Shown here: positions 50,801 to 60,506 of the stretch, one piece after another
How the letters are laid out: each line of letters starts with the position of its first letter
Numbering within the stretch: the first letter of the stretch is position 1
Source of the DNA: Mytilus galloprovincialis
Lineage: Eukaryota > Mollusca > Bivalvia > Mytilida > Mytilidae
Assembly: GCF_965363235.1 (NCBI RefSeq)
Contig: NC_134843.1
Span: forward strand, 49,781,535 to 49,845,534
Length of the DNA: 64,000 nt
Direction of reading: 5' to 3'
Position numbers and translations under genes: made by a program
The notes under the pieces: model-generated
What the model was told of the DNA's origin: nothing
Seen by the model: the letters and a program-made list of their open reading frames with translations, nothing else
Databases searched by the model: none

Positions 50801-53209
50801 AACGACGTCTGTCTATGTACCTGCATTATCATGCACAGTACATATGATCGATTTGTTAGTGGACAATTTGTGATTTTGGAATAGCAAATGATAAGTGCCC
50901 TCGTGAAAAAGTTTGAAAGTCAAACGTAATATCAAATGTTTGTGGACACGATAATACAATGGGATAAAATAAAACAGTCAACGTCGTCTTAACTCAACTT
51001 TGCCCGAAGGAATTCCAACCGCAGTTCTAGAAAAATTTCAATAATGTTATGAAGATAACAAAAAGATTAACACATGAACCTTCTATGGCAGAAGTTATAT
51101 TAAGAAACAAGAACATAAACTCTTATCTAAGGTAAAGTTAAATAAAATGATACATTCCCAATGGTTGGAAATAAACTCATCATAGATACCAGGATTAAAA
51201 TTTTATATTTACGCCGGACAAGTCATTATAAACAATAAAGCCAGGAAACAAGCAACCTTACTTTTTTGCGTATTTTACTATTTCAATTGATTTTTTTATA
51301 CATCAAATACTGTACTAAAAAGTCCGAGTATTTAAATATTTAAATATGTACTATATTTACCAATTGGTCATTTTCAATTATTTTATCATTTTTTTTTTGC
51401 GGCGACGACAAACAAAAAACCACACATGATATAGAAAATATATAATAAACTCATCATAGATACCAGGACTAAATTAAGTATATACGCCAGACGCGCGTTT
51501 CGTCTACAAAAGACTCATCAGTGACGCTCGAATCCAAAAAACGTTAAAAAGGCCAAATAAAGTACGAAGTTGAAGAGCATTGAGAACCAAAATTCCTAAA
51601 CGTTTTGCCAAATACAGCTAAGGTAATCTATACCTGAGGTAAAAAAGCCTTAGTATTTCAAAAAATTAAAAAAATTGTAAACAGTAAATTTATAAATATA
51701 ACTATATCAATGACAATTCATAGATTACTGTTTGAATTTATGATACTATGTTTTTAAGAATACATTAGAACACATTTCAGGACTTGAAGAAAATGGTCCT
51801 CGTGTAAAATTCATTGGGCATTGTCTTTACTTCTCTGTGTTTTCATACCGATTCGTTAATTGAATTTTAGTTTTTGATTAATTGAAAGGTGAATCGGTAG
51901 AAAATCGACTGTTCCAGTCTAGAGATATTGTGAGTTCAGATAATCCTGCCCATGTATTACAAGCACAAGGTAATGGAGGATATGTATATCATGCATCAAG
52001 AAGTCAAGCTGAATCAACTAGGAATGATCAAAGTAATGTATTTTAAATATGTAGTAAATTCAATATTTCGCCCCTCTTTTCCAATGAACGAGATTTGATT
52101 ACACTCGTAATACAAAGTTTTCTTTTGTTACTTTTTTTTTTGTAAAATGAAATCGAATGATCAGTTATGATTCAGTATAATGTTATCCCAATCAATTGCA
52201 TGCAGCGATAAAGGTCCAGACCTGATATTTGTCTGGTTAAAAACTTTAAACAGGGTATTTTCTATCAGCGAATATCCTTCCGTAAAACTGAAGTAAGCGG
52301 AATTTTAACGAATATAAGGGCATTATTCGAGTATTTCAATAGTCCAAACTCCAGAACCTAGAGAGAGGTCACTTTCTCATTCTGTAACCAATATTGTTCA
52401 ACCGATTTATAAAAAAACCCATAAAAACTCCCGATTCAATTAAAATACCCCTGGAATAAATCCAACTCCACACAAAAAGTAAATATTAAAAAAACAAACA
52501 CTCTTGGAATAAAGACAAACAACTCAATGATCTGAAAAAGTTTTAAAAAAATCAGCATAATGTAGGTTCCAAAGATTACCACTTACTCAATGGTAGAATT
52601 TCAAATTGCGCCAGATAACACAATAACACTAGAGTGACTGGCGAATATGTCGAACTTAAGATGCTATTTCATGTGGTAGGTTGCTGTCTCCTTTATGTTA
52701 ATCGCATTTTAAAGTGTATCAAATAACTTGTGTAGGCGTACACAGAATAATTTTGACTTAATTTGTTTTACAGTTTATCTATCTGGATCACATCTGAATT
52801 ACTCAGAAGTAGTTTTTGAGGCAGGAACTTCGTCAAATTCAAACATCATACATGGGGCTAATGACAAAACAATCTACTTAGAGATTGATTTAGTACAAAG
52901 TGCCAGCTACAAACTGGACTCTTGTGATACAAGTAGTGAAGAAGACTTTATTAACATAGATGAAATTGTAAATCCCGAGAGAAAAAATGAACTAAAATAA
53001 TCAAAATGGTTTGACAGATATGCTTCAAAGGACCATTTCAATTCCCATGGTGTTATAGTTTACGCTATTTTTGTCATTCTAATGTTTGAATGCGTTCTTT
53101 TATCAAGAATATGTTTGTCTATAGATTAAATATCAATGTTGGATTAAGTTATAGAGATTTTCATTTTTTTGTATATTTCTAGGAAAGTGTTTTTCTGTTT
53201 GAGATTAAA
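38851..53209 (+). CDS. Gene 2: four-Ig-domain receptor with ITIM and ITSM tail motifs, 10 coding exons, 607 aa
   Basis: Exons: 38909-38975 (exon opens at 38851 after a strong acceptor), 41759-42109, 42497-42766, 42963-43223, 46377-46709, 48567-48674, 49323-49353, 49966-49997, 51889-52032, 52774-53000 (TAA). The total is 1824 nt, in frame; all introns are phase 1 except the phase-2 intron between the 31- and 32-nt exons. Order: signal peptide (aa 1-22); Ig1 (about 23-139; VILNCSY, DEGTYICQS); Ig2 (140-229; ISILCQV, ASVICEA); Ig3 (230-316; QLCCVVES, NFTWTM, DGLYGFLAEN); Ig-like 4 (317-427; CNSYGC); TM about 439-461; tail 462-607. Tail motifs: LNYSEV (Tyr542, ITIM consensus), TIYLEI (Tyr567, ITSM consensus), plus Tyr516, Tyr518 and Tyr578. 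Many N-glycosylation sequons occur in Ig1. An inhibitory receptor recruiting SH2 phosphatases is inferred from these motifs. The weakest join is the acceptor at 51888. ATTAAA lies at 53125 and 53204. Confidence 0.83.
39497..39800 (+). repeat. Interspersed repeat family A copy in gene 2 intron 1
   Basis: ataatgagacaactctccat, gaaaactaacggcctgattc, atgtacaaaaaattaacgaa and ctgacctgggacaatg occur in family order. Confidence 0.6.
43269..43370. mobile_element. Small MITE, copy 1 (gene 2 intron 4)
   Basis: tcaagtgtttacagaattta at the left and cgcacctgattacgcc at the right match the ends of the copy at 45658-45774. Confidence 0.4.
43690..43800. mobile_element. Small MITE, copy 2 (gene 2 intron 4)
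   Basis: aatcagaggtgtccagaatt and taacaccaatgtgg match the left end of the 45.66-kb copy; the right end is eroded. Confidence 0.4.
44030..44500 (+). repeat. Interspersed repeat family B copy in gene 2 intron 4
   Basis: gagaatggaaatgggaatgt, gtcaaagagacaacaaccct, cagacaacagccgaaggcca, cgcacccggagg, caaaggccagaggcttcaga and actagcagttactgacatg run in the family order. Non-coding. Confidence 0.65.
45076..45180 (+). repeat. Possible tRNA-like SINE head (gene 2 intron 4)
   Basis: tggatggagcatcggactg resembles a tRNA D-arm/A-box region and agttgaatcccg a weak B box about 45 nt later. No cloverleaf is evident, so not a functional tRNA. Confidence 0.3.
45658..45774. mobile_element. Small MITE, best copy, 117 bp (gene 2 intron 4)
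   Basis: gtaatcaggagtgtac (45658-45673) pairs with gtacaccactgattac (45759-45774) with two mismatches. Two relatives lie in the same intron at 43.27 and 43.69 kb. Confidence 0.55.
46850..46995 (+). repeat. Interspersed repeat family B, 5' fragment (gene 2 intron 5)
   Basis: agaatgggaataggaaatga, then cagccaaaggtcaccaatgg and gtcttcaacgcaac match the start of the 44.03-kb copy. Confidence 0.55.
47215..47361. mobile_element. Foldback element (gene 2 intron 5)
   Basis: Arms attgaatgctgctttttgta (near 47215) and its complement ending at 47361 extend inward through gtgtaagagcgttgaccg / cggtcaacgcttttacac to a perfect central palindrome gtatgaagcgcggaagcgct. About 70-nt arms with few mismatches. 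Confidence 0.8.
49482..49862 (+). mobile_element. 364-bp hammerhead-bearing unit in gene 2 intron 7, sense (retrozyme-like)
   Basis: The phrase acctttgataac occurs at 49482 and again at 49846, 364 bp apart, so one whole monomer plus the start of a second is present in permuted form. Inside: ggtggacgtttcatcaccga, ggtatcaccagcccagttg, then an HHR at 49781-49829. It lies between the 31-nt and 32-nt exons of gene 2. No ORF. Confidence 0.65.
49781..49829 (+). ncRNA. Type I hammerhead ribozyme, intact core
   Basis: gagcgtcactgatgagtctt, then atgaggacgaaacgtgcgtc and tggcat. CUGAUGA and GAAA are intact; stem II is GUC/GAC with loop UUAUGAG; stem III is A-U, C-G, G-C with a 2-nt loop; the cleavage site is GUC; stem I pairs A-U, C-G, U-G, G-C next to the core. 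It lies in the sense strand of an intron of gene 2. Activity not tested. Confidence 0.75.
51176..51222 (-). repeat. Truncated hammerhead-unit fragment
   Basis: aactcatcatagataccagg, then attaaaattttatatttacg and ccgga, cut off just before the ribozyme. Confidence 0.6.
51448..51730 (-). mobile_element. Hammerhead-bearing unit in gene 2 intron 8, antisense
   Basis: Starts aactcatcatagataccagg, carries the ribozyme at 51483-51529 and continues through gtacgaagttgaagagcatt, caaatacagctaaggtaatc and cagtaaatttataaatataa like the 3.2-kb unit. Confidence 0.65.
51483..51529 (-). ncRNA. Type I hammerhead ribozyme, complete consensus
   Basis: The reverse complement has every core element: gagcgtca, CUGAUGA, stem II GUC/GAC with loop UUUUGUA, GAAA, 3-bp stem III (ACG/CGU) with loop CG, GUC cleavage site and a 6-bp stem I (GCGUCA with UGGCGU). 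A very short stem III is typical of the PLE and retrozyme class. Best-preserved ribozyme of the window. Confidence 0.82.
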
Positions 53210-53284
53210 TGAACATGCACATTTCAATCATTAGTTAACATACATTATATTTATGACATGATTCCCCCTCATAGGATACAATTG

Positions 53285-53670
53285 AGAATAGAAATGGGGA
53301 ATGTGCCAAAAAGACAACAACCCGACCATAGAAAAAAAAAAACAACAGCAGAAGGTCACCAACAGGTCTTCAATGTAGCGAGAAATTCCCGCACCCGGAG
53401 GCGTTCTTCAGCTGGCCTCTAAACAAATATATACTAGTTCAGTGATAATGAACGTATACTAATTTCCAAATTGTACACAAGAAACTAAAATTAAAATAAT
53501 ACAAGACTAACAAAGGCCAGAGGCTCCTGACTTAGGACAGGCGAAAAAATGCGGCGGGGTTAAACATGTTTGTTAGATCTCATCCCTCCCCCTATACCTT
53601 TAGCCAATGTAGAAAAGTAAACGCATAACAATACGCACATTAAAATTCAGTTCAAGAGAAGTCCGAGTAT
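53285..53670 (+). repeat. Interspersed repeat family B copy downstream of gene 2
   Basis: gagaatagaaatggggaatg, acaacaacccgacca, caacagcagaaggtcacc, cgcacccggaggcgttcttc, caaaggccagaggctcctga, gcggcggggttaaacatg and taagtccgagt-type end in order. It begins about 75 bp after the likely poly(A) signal of gene 2. Confidence 0.65.
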
Positions 53671-53679
53671 ATAGTATAG

Positions 53680-54940
53680 AAAACCGAATATATGTTGTAT
53701 AATATATCTAATCAAAAGGTGAAAATAATAAAATTAAAAAAGAAAAAAGGACGACTTACAATGTATATACTGCGTAACAAAACTATAATTTTATGATTTA
53801 TTATATTATATGCTTGATTTTAGATGTATTTTTTGTGTTTTATTCGTATATAACTTACATGGTAATTAAATGTATATATGACAATACAGATTAGAGATGA
53901 AACAATGAGTGAGTTCTTCAAAAAATTCAAAAACCAATTGAAGGTGAAGCAGGAGTGTGAATAAGGAGTAAATAATTTCAAATCAATCCGCAGGAAAAAA
54001 AAACTAAAATAAAATATATGTCAGACAAACAAACAGTAAATATTATCTCAACCGTCACCAGGAAACAAAAACTAGACTAAAGAAATCTGTTGCTAAAAGC
54101 ATGCTTTCTTTACAATTTTTAACACAATAGTAAATAAAACAGTGAATCAATAACACTTTGAAACAAGTAAAATCCTGTTAACCATGCTCTAAATTTAAAT
54201 CGCAATCTAAATTTTTGTATGCAAAGGCCAAACGATACAGAGAATACATTATAATTGATCAAACTCATGTATTTTCATTATTCCAATTATAAATTAAGAT
54301 AATGAATAAATTTTATAATAAACAAGAAGGTCATGGACGTGCTTCAATATCTTGTTGTGTTAAATATCTAATTGTTCTGTAGACATGGTAGATGTCCTAA
54401 CTAACATAATTTTAATAAAGATGATATAAGAATAAAAAAGAATAACGATGATATTTCAAAATTCTGACGGGTGCGAACATACATAAATAAATAAAGTCCA
54501 GTCATCAATTCAAAATACAATTTCTTATAATTGAATATAAAATTGTACAAAGCAAAATTGAAAAAAAAACCCAACTAAAGGAAGGTGGTCGTGTATTGGA
54601 AACCGAGATGATGTAACATATATGAAGGACTTTAGTATTTTAGATAGTATGTAGATCTTTATGATCATATTTAAATTTTAAAGACACTATTTCATACAAT
54701 GTTGTTGTAATGTTATGAAATGTAAATTGCATAGTTATTCAAATGTTTGTCAAAAGACCGTTAATCACTGATTTTAAATAAATCAATTTATTCAGAGAAA
54801 GGTATCTATAGATTTTGTGTTTAAGAATGGGTGAATTGCAAATTCGCCTTCACCTAACAAATTGTATAAATATTAATATCAATGAACGTTTTAATAATCA
54901 ATCAATATTATGATGATACATACATTTCGGTGATAGTAAT
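53680..54940. other. No gene seen
   Basis: AT-rich sequence downstream of gene 2 without recognised repeats or coding signal. Confidence 0.45.
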
Positions 54941-54965
54941 AACATTAACGGTACCAATTTTTCTG

Positions 54966-55012
54966 AACCAGATGCGCATTTCGTCAAAACATGTCTCTTC
55001 AGTGATGCTTGT
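54966..55012 (-). ncRNA. Diverged hammerhead-like ribozyme with stem III covariation
   Basis: The reverse complement reads agcatcactgaagagac, then tttgacgaaatgcgcatctgg. CUGAAGA keeps all invariant bases (position 7 is free in hammerheads) and GAAA is kept. Stem III is A-U, U-A, G-C against A-U, C-G, G-C in the other family. The cleavage site reads AUC, and stem I pairs about 4 bp. Stem II is weak. Confidence 0.55.
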
Positions 55013-56467
55013 CACAAAGAAATAAAACTATTTTTAACTGCTTTACATCAAATAAACAAATCTGTCTGATATAATATCGATTGTTATGTGTTAGCTTTTA
55101 TTTCAAAAATATACGTACACACTGACACAAAATGTTCCACGTCAATTTAGTTTTCCTATTTCTTTAATTTGAATCAAAAACATTTAATTAAAATATGTGC
55201 TATAAAATATTACATATTATTATAACTATGAGTGTGGTAACCAACATGAATAAATATATGATCTAAGAATGAAAACTATTTGGTATTAATTTTTTATTTA
55301 ATACTTAACAGTTTATGCTTAAAAATTCATGAATCCTAATTATTTCATCTGAACAAATTTTCAGAGCATATGCGCATTTCAAAATTTATTGATTAATGTA
55401 AAGAAATCTTCAGAAAGTGATGCTCGAGGTCAAAATAATTAAAACTCCAAATCCTTGCTTACAAAATGTAATCAGAGTAGGTAATTTAAATTTTCTATTG
55501 TGATTGGATTTGATTACATGTAAATCATCCTCAGTCAGTTTAAATTCATTTATCAATATATATTTTGTCAATAACACAGTCACTACTATTACATTATACG
55601 TCTTAGTTAAAGTTAAATTTAGTATATTTAGTACATTCGTATGACACACTCAAAAACAGTTTTTCTGTATAATATTTGAAGATTAGTTGTGAGATTTTTC
55701 TTTTTTTTATGAGAGGTATCCGGGATGCAGATGATGCTTTCCTTAGATGATATGTAGAAGAAGTACCAAACTCTATATTTGTCCATTAATGCAGCAGAAG
55801 TATATACTATGTTGCTATGTTGCTTTAATATATATTGTTTCAGATGAATTGCGGTTCCATGAAATTGATTTCTTTCTTTAGTATTATAGGGTCTATGCTG
55901 TAAAATATTACAGATTATTTTACATTTCTGTTACTGCGAATCTGGGAATCAAAATACATACTTATATGATCCTATGAATGAAAACCAATTAGTATTTTTT
56001 TACAACTGATCAATTAAGACACAAAAGTGTCTTTCTGAAAATATATGTAGACTAATAACATAATTTTCCTGCATTAGATGCGCATTTTGTAATTTATTGA
56101 TTAATGTAAGAAATCTCATCAGTGTATTTTAGGTCAAAATATTTAAGAACAACCAAAACCTTGCCGATAAAATATAATCAGAATAGGTTATTAATATGTT
56201 TCTGTTGTGTTTAAATTTGACTAAATAATTCTAAAAAAGTCCTTTTGAATTCATTTACCAATAGAAATGTTATCATATATATTAACATATACTTCCTAGT
56301 TGAAGGTATGTTCAGCATTTGGTACAAACTTACTGCACACTTAAATGTTTAAAACTATCTATCTGAATAATTATTAAATGATTGGTTGTGAGATTTTTCT
56401 TTCATTTCATAAAGCGTATCCAATGTACCTGGAGGTATATGATGCTTTATTTAATTGATAAGTAATT

Positions 56468-56570
56468 GATCCGAGCGTCACTGATGAGTCGTTTGTAAAC
56501 GAAACGCGCGTCTGGCCATAGCGTGAATATTAAATTTTATCCTGGTATCTATGATGAGTTTATCTTATCT
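56468..56570 (+). mobile_element. Hammerhead-unit fragment
   Basis: Begins at the ribozyme and runs on through ttaaattttatcctggtatc and tatgatgagtttatc; upstream half absent. Confidence 0.55.
56473..56520 (+). ncRNA. Type I hammerhead ribozyme, near-intact
   Basis: gagcgtcactgatgagtcg, then ttgtaaacgaaacgcgcgtc and tggcca. CUGAUGA, GAAA, stem III and GUC are intact. Stem II has one changed base (GUC with AAC) that could be re-paired as GUUU/AAAC. Stem I pairs 4-5 bp. Confidence 0.65.
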
Positions 56571-57081
56571 ACCAAATTACCTTTCTAGAATAGTATGATT
56601 GTTCCAACCACCTAAAACTTAAATTAGCAGCAATATTAGTTATGGGGTTATCGAGATATTTTCAAGGATTGAGTCGGGTTTTGTTTTATAAAAAGGTAGC
56701 AATTTTTCACATTGAACTCGGTACAAGATTTGTTTTGTCTTTTATATTTACTAAAAAAACATTTATAGTCCTTTGTACTTACTTGACTGCTTTCGAACAT
56801 TTTCACAAGATAATAATAAACGTGTTTTAAAGTCATATGATATTTCAAATTTAACAAAAACATAGTTGAATATATATTGTACTAATTTGTACCTTCAATA
56901 TCATAAATTTCTCGTATTATGAATGGCGAAGTGATACTATATAATAAAAGTTCGTGGACTTTCTTGAAAAAGTTAATCCTTATTATTATCGAAATCCCCA
57001 GAAATGTACTGCTATTGAATTATTACCTCTTGTTAAAGCTTCGGCAACACACAGCGCACCTTACGGGAACCGGGATTCAAA

Positions 57082-57176
57082 TTTTGTAAGCAAGACGCGC
57101 GTTTCGTCTTCAAAATATAAAGTGAAAAAGGCAAAATAATGACAAAGTTGAAGAGCATTGAGTTCCAAAATATCCC
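57082..57176 (-). repeat. Hammerhead-unit remnant lacking the CUGAUGA half
   Basis: agacgcgcgtttcgtcttca is followed directly by gcaaaataatgacaaagttg and aagagcattgagttccaaaa. The segment with the first core half is deleted. Confidence 0.55.
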
Positions 57177-57309
57177 GGTACAAAGTCAGCGAAACCGACA
57201 AATATTGAGCGTGCTTCGGGATCGGTAGAGTCAAAATATGTAGTATTCTATATTTTCTAATTGCAGAGAGAGAACTGCATATTAAATAGAATCGGTTGCA
57301 CAAAACAAC

Positions 57310-57362
57310 TTATGGTCGGGTTGTCGCTTTGACACATTTCCCATTTCCTTTCTCAATTTTAC
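57310..57362 (-). repeat. Family B fragment, inverted
   Basis: cttatggtcgggttgtcgct, then ttgacacatttcccatttcc is the reverse complement of the family B 5' end. Confidence 0.55.
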
Positions 57363-57944
57363 GATTAAGATTGCATGATCGTAAGTAAACTGAATTGTTC
57401 ATGACTTAGGATCAATCTTAGTCGTATATAAAAGTACCTTATAAAGGTAATTCAGAAACCTATAATTATTAAATTCTACTTGGTCTCATTGTCAATCATA
57501 CCATGTTTGTTCTTATTTTATATTCATAGTACATGTTTTACGATCGTTATGATTTTGAAACGTTACCTTCTGGATTTTAAACATCAAAACAAGACATGTT
57601 GAGTCATTCTCGTTTTAACGGATTTTTTTTATCGATGTAAAGTAAAAAAATATTTAAAAATCCGACATCTTGCAAATAAATATCAATATATTATCTATTG
57701 TGTTTCGATTAGATAATTTTCAGTCATCAATTAAAATTCATTTATTAATAGACGTTTTGTCAACTACAAAAACAAGTATTTACATATACTTCCTAGATGA
57801 AGTTACATTAAGTATTTATTACATTCATATTGGACACTTAAAGGTTCAAAATTATTATATCAATTAAACATTTTTGGTGAATTGTTTTATTTGTTTTGTT
57901 CAGCCTTTCAGCTGTATATGGCATGCGGATGATGCTTGTTAAAA

Positions 57945-58700
57945 TGACAAAAAGAAAAAGTACCAGAGTCTATATTACTGCGGTGACTGAAGGCAGATTT
58001 TTTAAAATTTAATCTCCCCACCGAACACACACCTATATAATATATCATTGGAAAGAGGAAATCGTGTACTATAATAATATGCCTGTCGTCAAGACTTGAT
58101 ATGGTCACATTTTTTAAAAATTGAGGTCAAAGGTCATATGTAAAAATCTGTGAAAATTTTGAAGGGTTTCAATTTTGACATTTTTTTATATTTCTAAACT
58201 CTACCTAAATACAAATGATACTGTTTTGGCTTTAGTAATGTTTGTTATTATACATAAACCTTAATCATTGAGATTTTTTTATCAAAAAAATTCATAAAAC
58301 GACGTTTTATAAACAAAACTTCAAAAATCAAGTTTTCAACCTATAAAATGTTTAGAGCACCTTAACCTTATGACAAATTTCAATTTCAGGTAAACATCAA
58401 GTGTCATGCAGGATAATACTTTAAAATTATTTTTTAAACCATCATATTGGGTGAGGTATCAAACCAAAGCAATAGAACACTACAGTCAAATATGACCTCA
58501 AATTGAGTTTGCGGATACCTTAGGTTTTTTTATAGACTACTCGTTGCTTTTGGTTTTCTTTCACAATTATTACTGCTTCCCTAGTATTATCTGTTGTTGT
58601 GTATTTTACTTTGGTTAAAATCTATTACATTATAGGTTTTGTACCTATATATCCCCCCTTTTTTTCCTTGCAACGTACCACAAACTTCAAAAGTATTCCA
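57945..58700. other. No gene seen
   Basis: No splice-bounded exon or recognised repeat. Confidence 0.4.
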
Positions 58701-58704
58701 TATA

Positions 58705-59000
58705 AAAAAAGAAGATGTGATATGATTGCAAATGAGACATAAATTAACTTACAATTATAGGTCCCGTACGGGCTTCAACAATGAGTAAAATTCATACTGC
58801 ATAGTCTTCAATACCCGAATTAAATAATGTAAAACAAACGAAAAATCTAACGGCCCGATTAATGTACAAAATAAGTAAGAAACAAATAGAAACAAACGAC
58901 AAACACTGCATTACCATCTCGTGACTTGAAACTGACACATACAGAATGTGGCCGGGTTAAACTTTTTAAGGGCGCACCAACACTCCCCTAACCTGGGTGT
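58705..59000 (+). repeat. Interspersed repeat family A copy
   Basis: aaaaaagaagatgtgatatg, atgattgcaaatgagacat, taggtcccgtacgggcttca, acaatgagtaaaattcatac, ctaacggcccgattaatgta and cccctaacctgggtg in family order. Confidence 0.6.
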
Positions 59001-59099
59001 ACCAGTGCAACAAGCTTTATACCAAATCAACCGTTATCTTTATCATCTTAATTTTCATCAACCGTCACAAGACATGTATTAATATTTCTACTCATTTCA

Positions 59100-60340
59100 C
59101 TCATGGCCACATGTCTGCACATGAAAGGTGCTGCTCACAGCAAACACGTTATTTTGAGTTTTTCTTACAAATATAGACAAGGTATTGTAGTAAGTCCGAA
59201 GACATGTGTTCCTAAAATAATACCAGCTTCAAACCATCCCTATCAATTCATCCAAGATTTAACAGAGATTAAAAGGGGGTTTAGGAAGGTGTGATGACAT
59301 CCATATGCGTGTCTGCAAAGATGCTGAGGAAACATTATACGAGATGTACATACTATCTTGAATTCGCTCAATTTCATGGTTGGCAATACATCAGATAGCG
59401 TCGCACTTTACGTTAAGAAGCATAAAGTCCATTGGCATTCAATGTTTCAACAAGGTGTTTTGAACCAAACTTATGGTACATTTGTAAAGCCAATCCTAAA
59501 TAAAAAAAGAGTAAATCAAAATTGGCCACACACACGATTGACTTAACAATTTCTTAGCATTTACGCAACTTCTCTGGTGCCATTTCCTGAGAATAGTCTT
59601 GGCTGTATGCAGTTTCATCGAGTAACTATAAAATGAATTGCAATAAATACGAAGGCATTGACTGAATTAAAGAAGGAAGAGACAATTCATCCGAAGTTGG
59701 GTATTCTTCTTTAGAGTTTCGATGTCTTTTCTAAGTATACTTGCAGCGGAATGAAATATCTGTCCGTTATTTGTGTCTATTACCGTTGACATTGAGATTT
59801 TTAGGTCAGTTTTCAATTGCCTAGCAGCTGATATTGCATCTAAAATAGTTATTTTGCTACTATATATTATGTTATATTTGCCTTGAACTTGTTGTTTGAC
59901 AACTGAATTTCTATAGAAATCAATAAGTTTAGACCGCATGTTACAAGTAGAATATTTTAAATTAGAGTAGATCTATATTCATCAAGTAACGGTGTCACGA
60001 GGAATGACCATTAAATCGTTGTCAATAGCCAAAATAAAATTAGTAAAAGCAGTATCGTGATGTGAGATATCTGCTTCCACAGGTTTGGATTTTTTTGGGT
60101 CTTTTTTCGTTTTTAGCAAATGATTTGTAATGCAACCAAAATGACAGAGTGCTTGAAGTTTAAAAGATGGACGGAAAAACTATTTCAATTTTAACTTTGT
60201 CTGACACGGATAAAACATTCTTCATACGCTCATCTGATTCAAACTTGCGTAGTTTTTTTGATATTTCTAAAATGTTTTGTTGCAACAAAATGTACAAGCG
60301 CTCCAGTTGAACGACTGCATTCTAGAACGCATACAAATAC
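59100..60340 (-). pseudogene. Decayed coding relic, unidentified
   Basis: Minus-strand open pieces in one order. About 60145-59988 reads LCHFGCITNHLLKTKKDP and on to a stop; 59939-59667 is 90 codons (MRSKLIDFYRNSV at its start); about 59480-59410 reads YHKFGSKHLVETLNANGLY and then a stop. The last piece resembles a segment I recall from repetitive hypothetical proteins of invertebrates, but I cannot name the family. No intact exon structure or splice sites were found. Could be a decayed transposon gene. Confidence 0.35.
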
Positions 60341-60506
60341 TCGAAACTGTGGGACAACAGTCCGATAATTGTATGTCGTCATTAAATATCAGATAAGAAG
60401 CTTCCTCGCTCTAAAAGGGGGCACACATATGTTAACTTGTGTAACTTTTGTAGCATGAACGATGGTAAACTGCCTGCACGGAGTTCTACGAATTAACAGC
60501 TATCGC

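Larger units (their letters stand above)
54948..57940 (-). repeat. Roughly 700-bp direct repeats with a diverged hammerhead motif
   Basis: Segments at 55170-55310 and 55880-56010, and at 55459-55742 and 56162-56450, align in order with an offset near 700 bp (aatcagagtaggt / aatcagaataggt; ggttgtgagatttttcttt; gatgatgcttt). Weaker third and fourth pieces are at 57700-57940 and 62850-62960. Each unit has a gatgcgcattt-type ribozyme remnant (54966, about 55370, 56072). Confidence 0.55.

Noticed and set aside
51861..51888. Acceptor at 51870 for gene 2 exon 9
   Set aside because: It has a better polypyrimidine tract but leads to an immediate in-frame stop; 51888 keeps the frame.
23216..53209. Gene 1 and gene 2 as one long gene
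   Set aside because: Gene 1 ends in a TM exon, a terminal exon with stop and AATAAA; gene 2 opens with its own signal-peptide exon after a strong acceptor. Two genes fit better.
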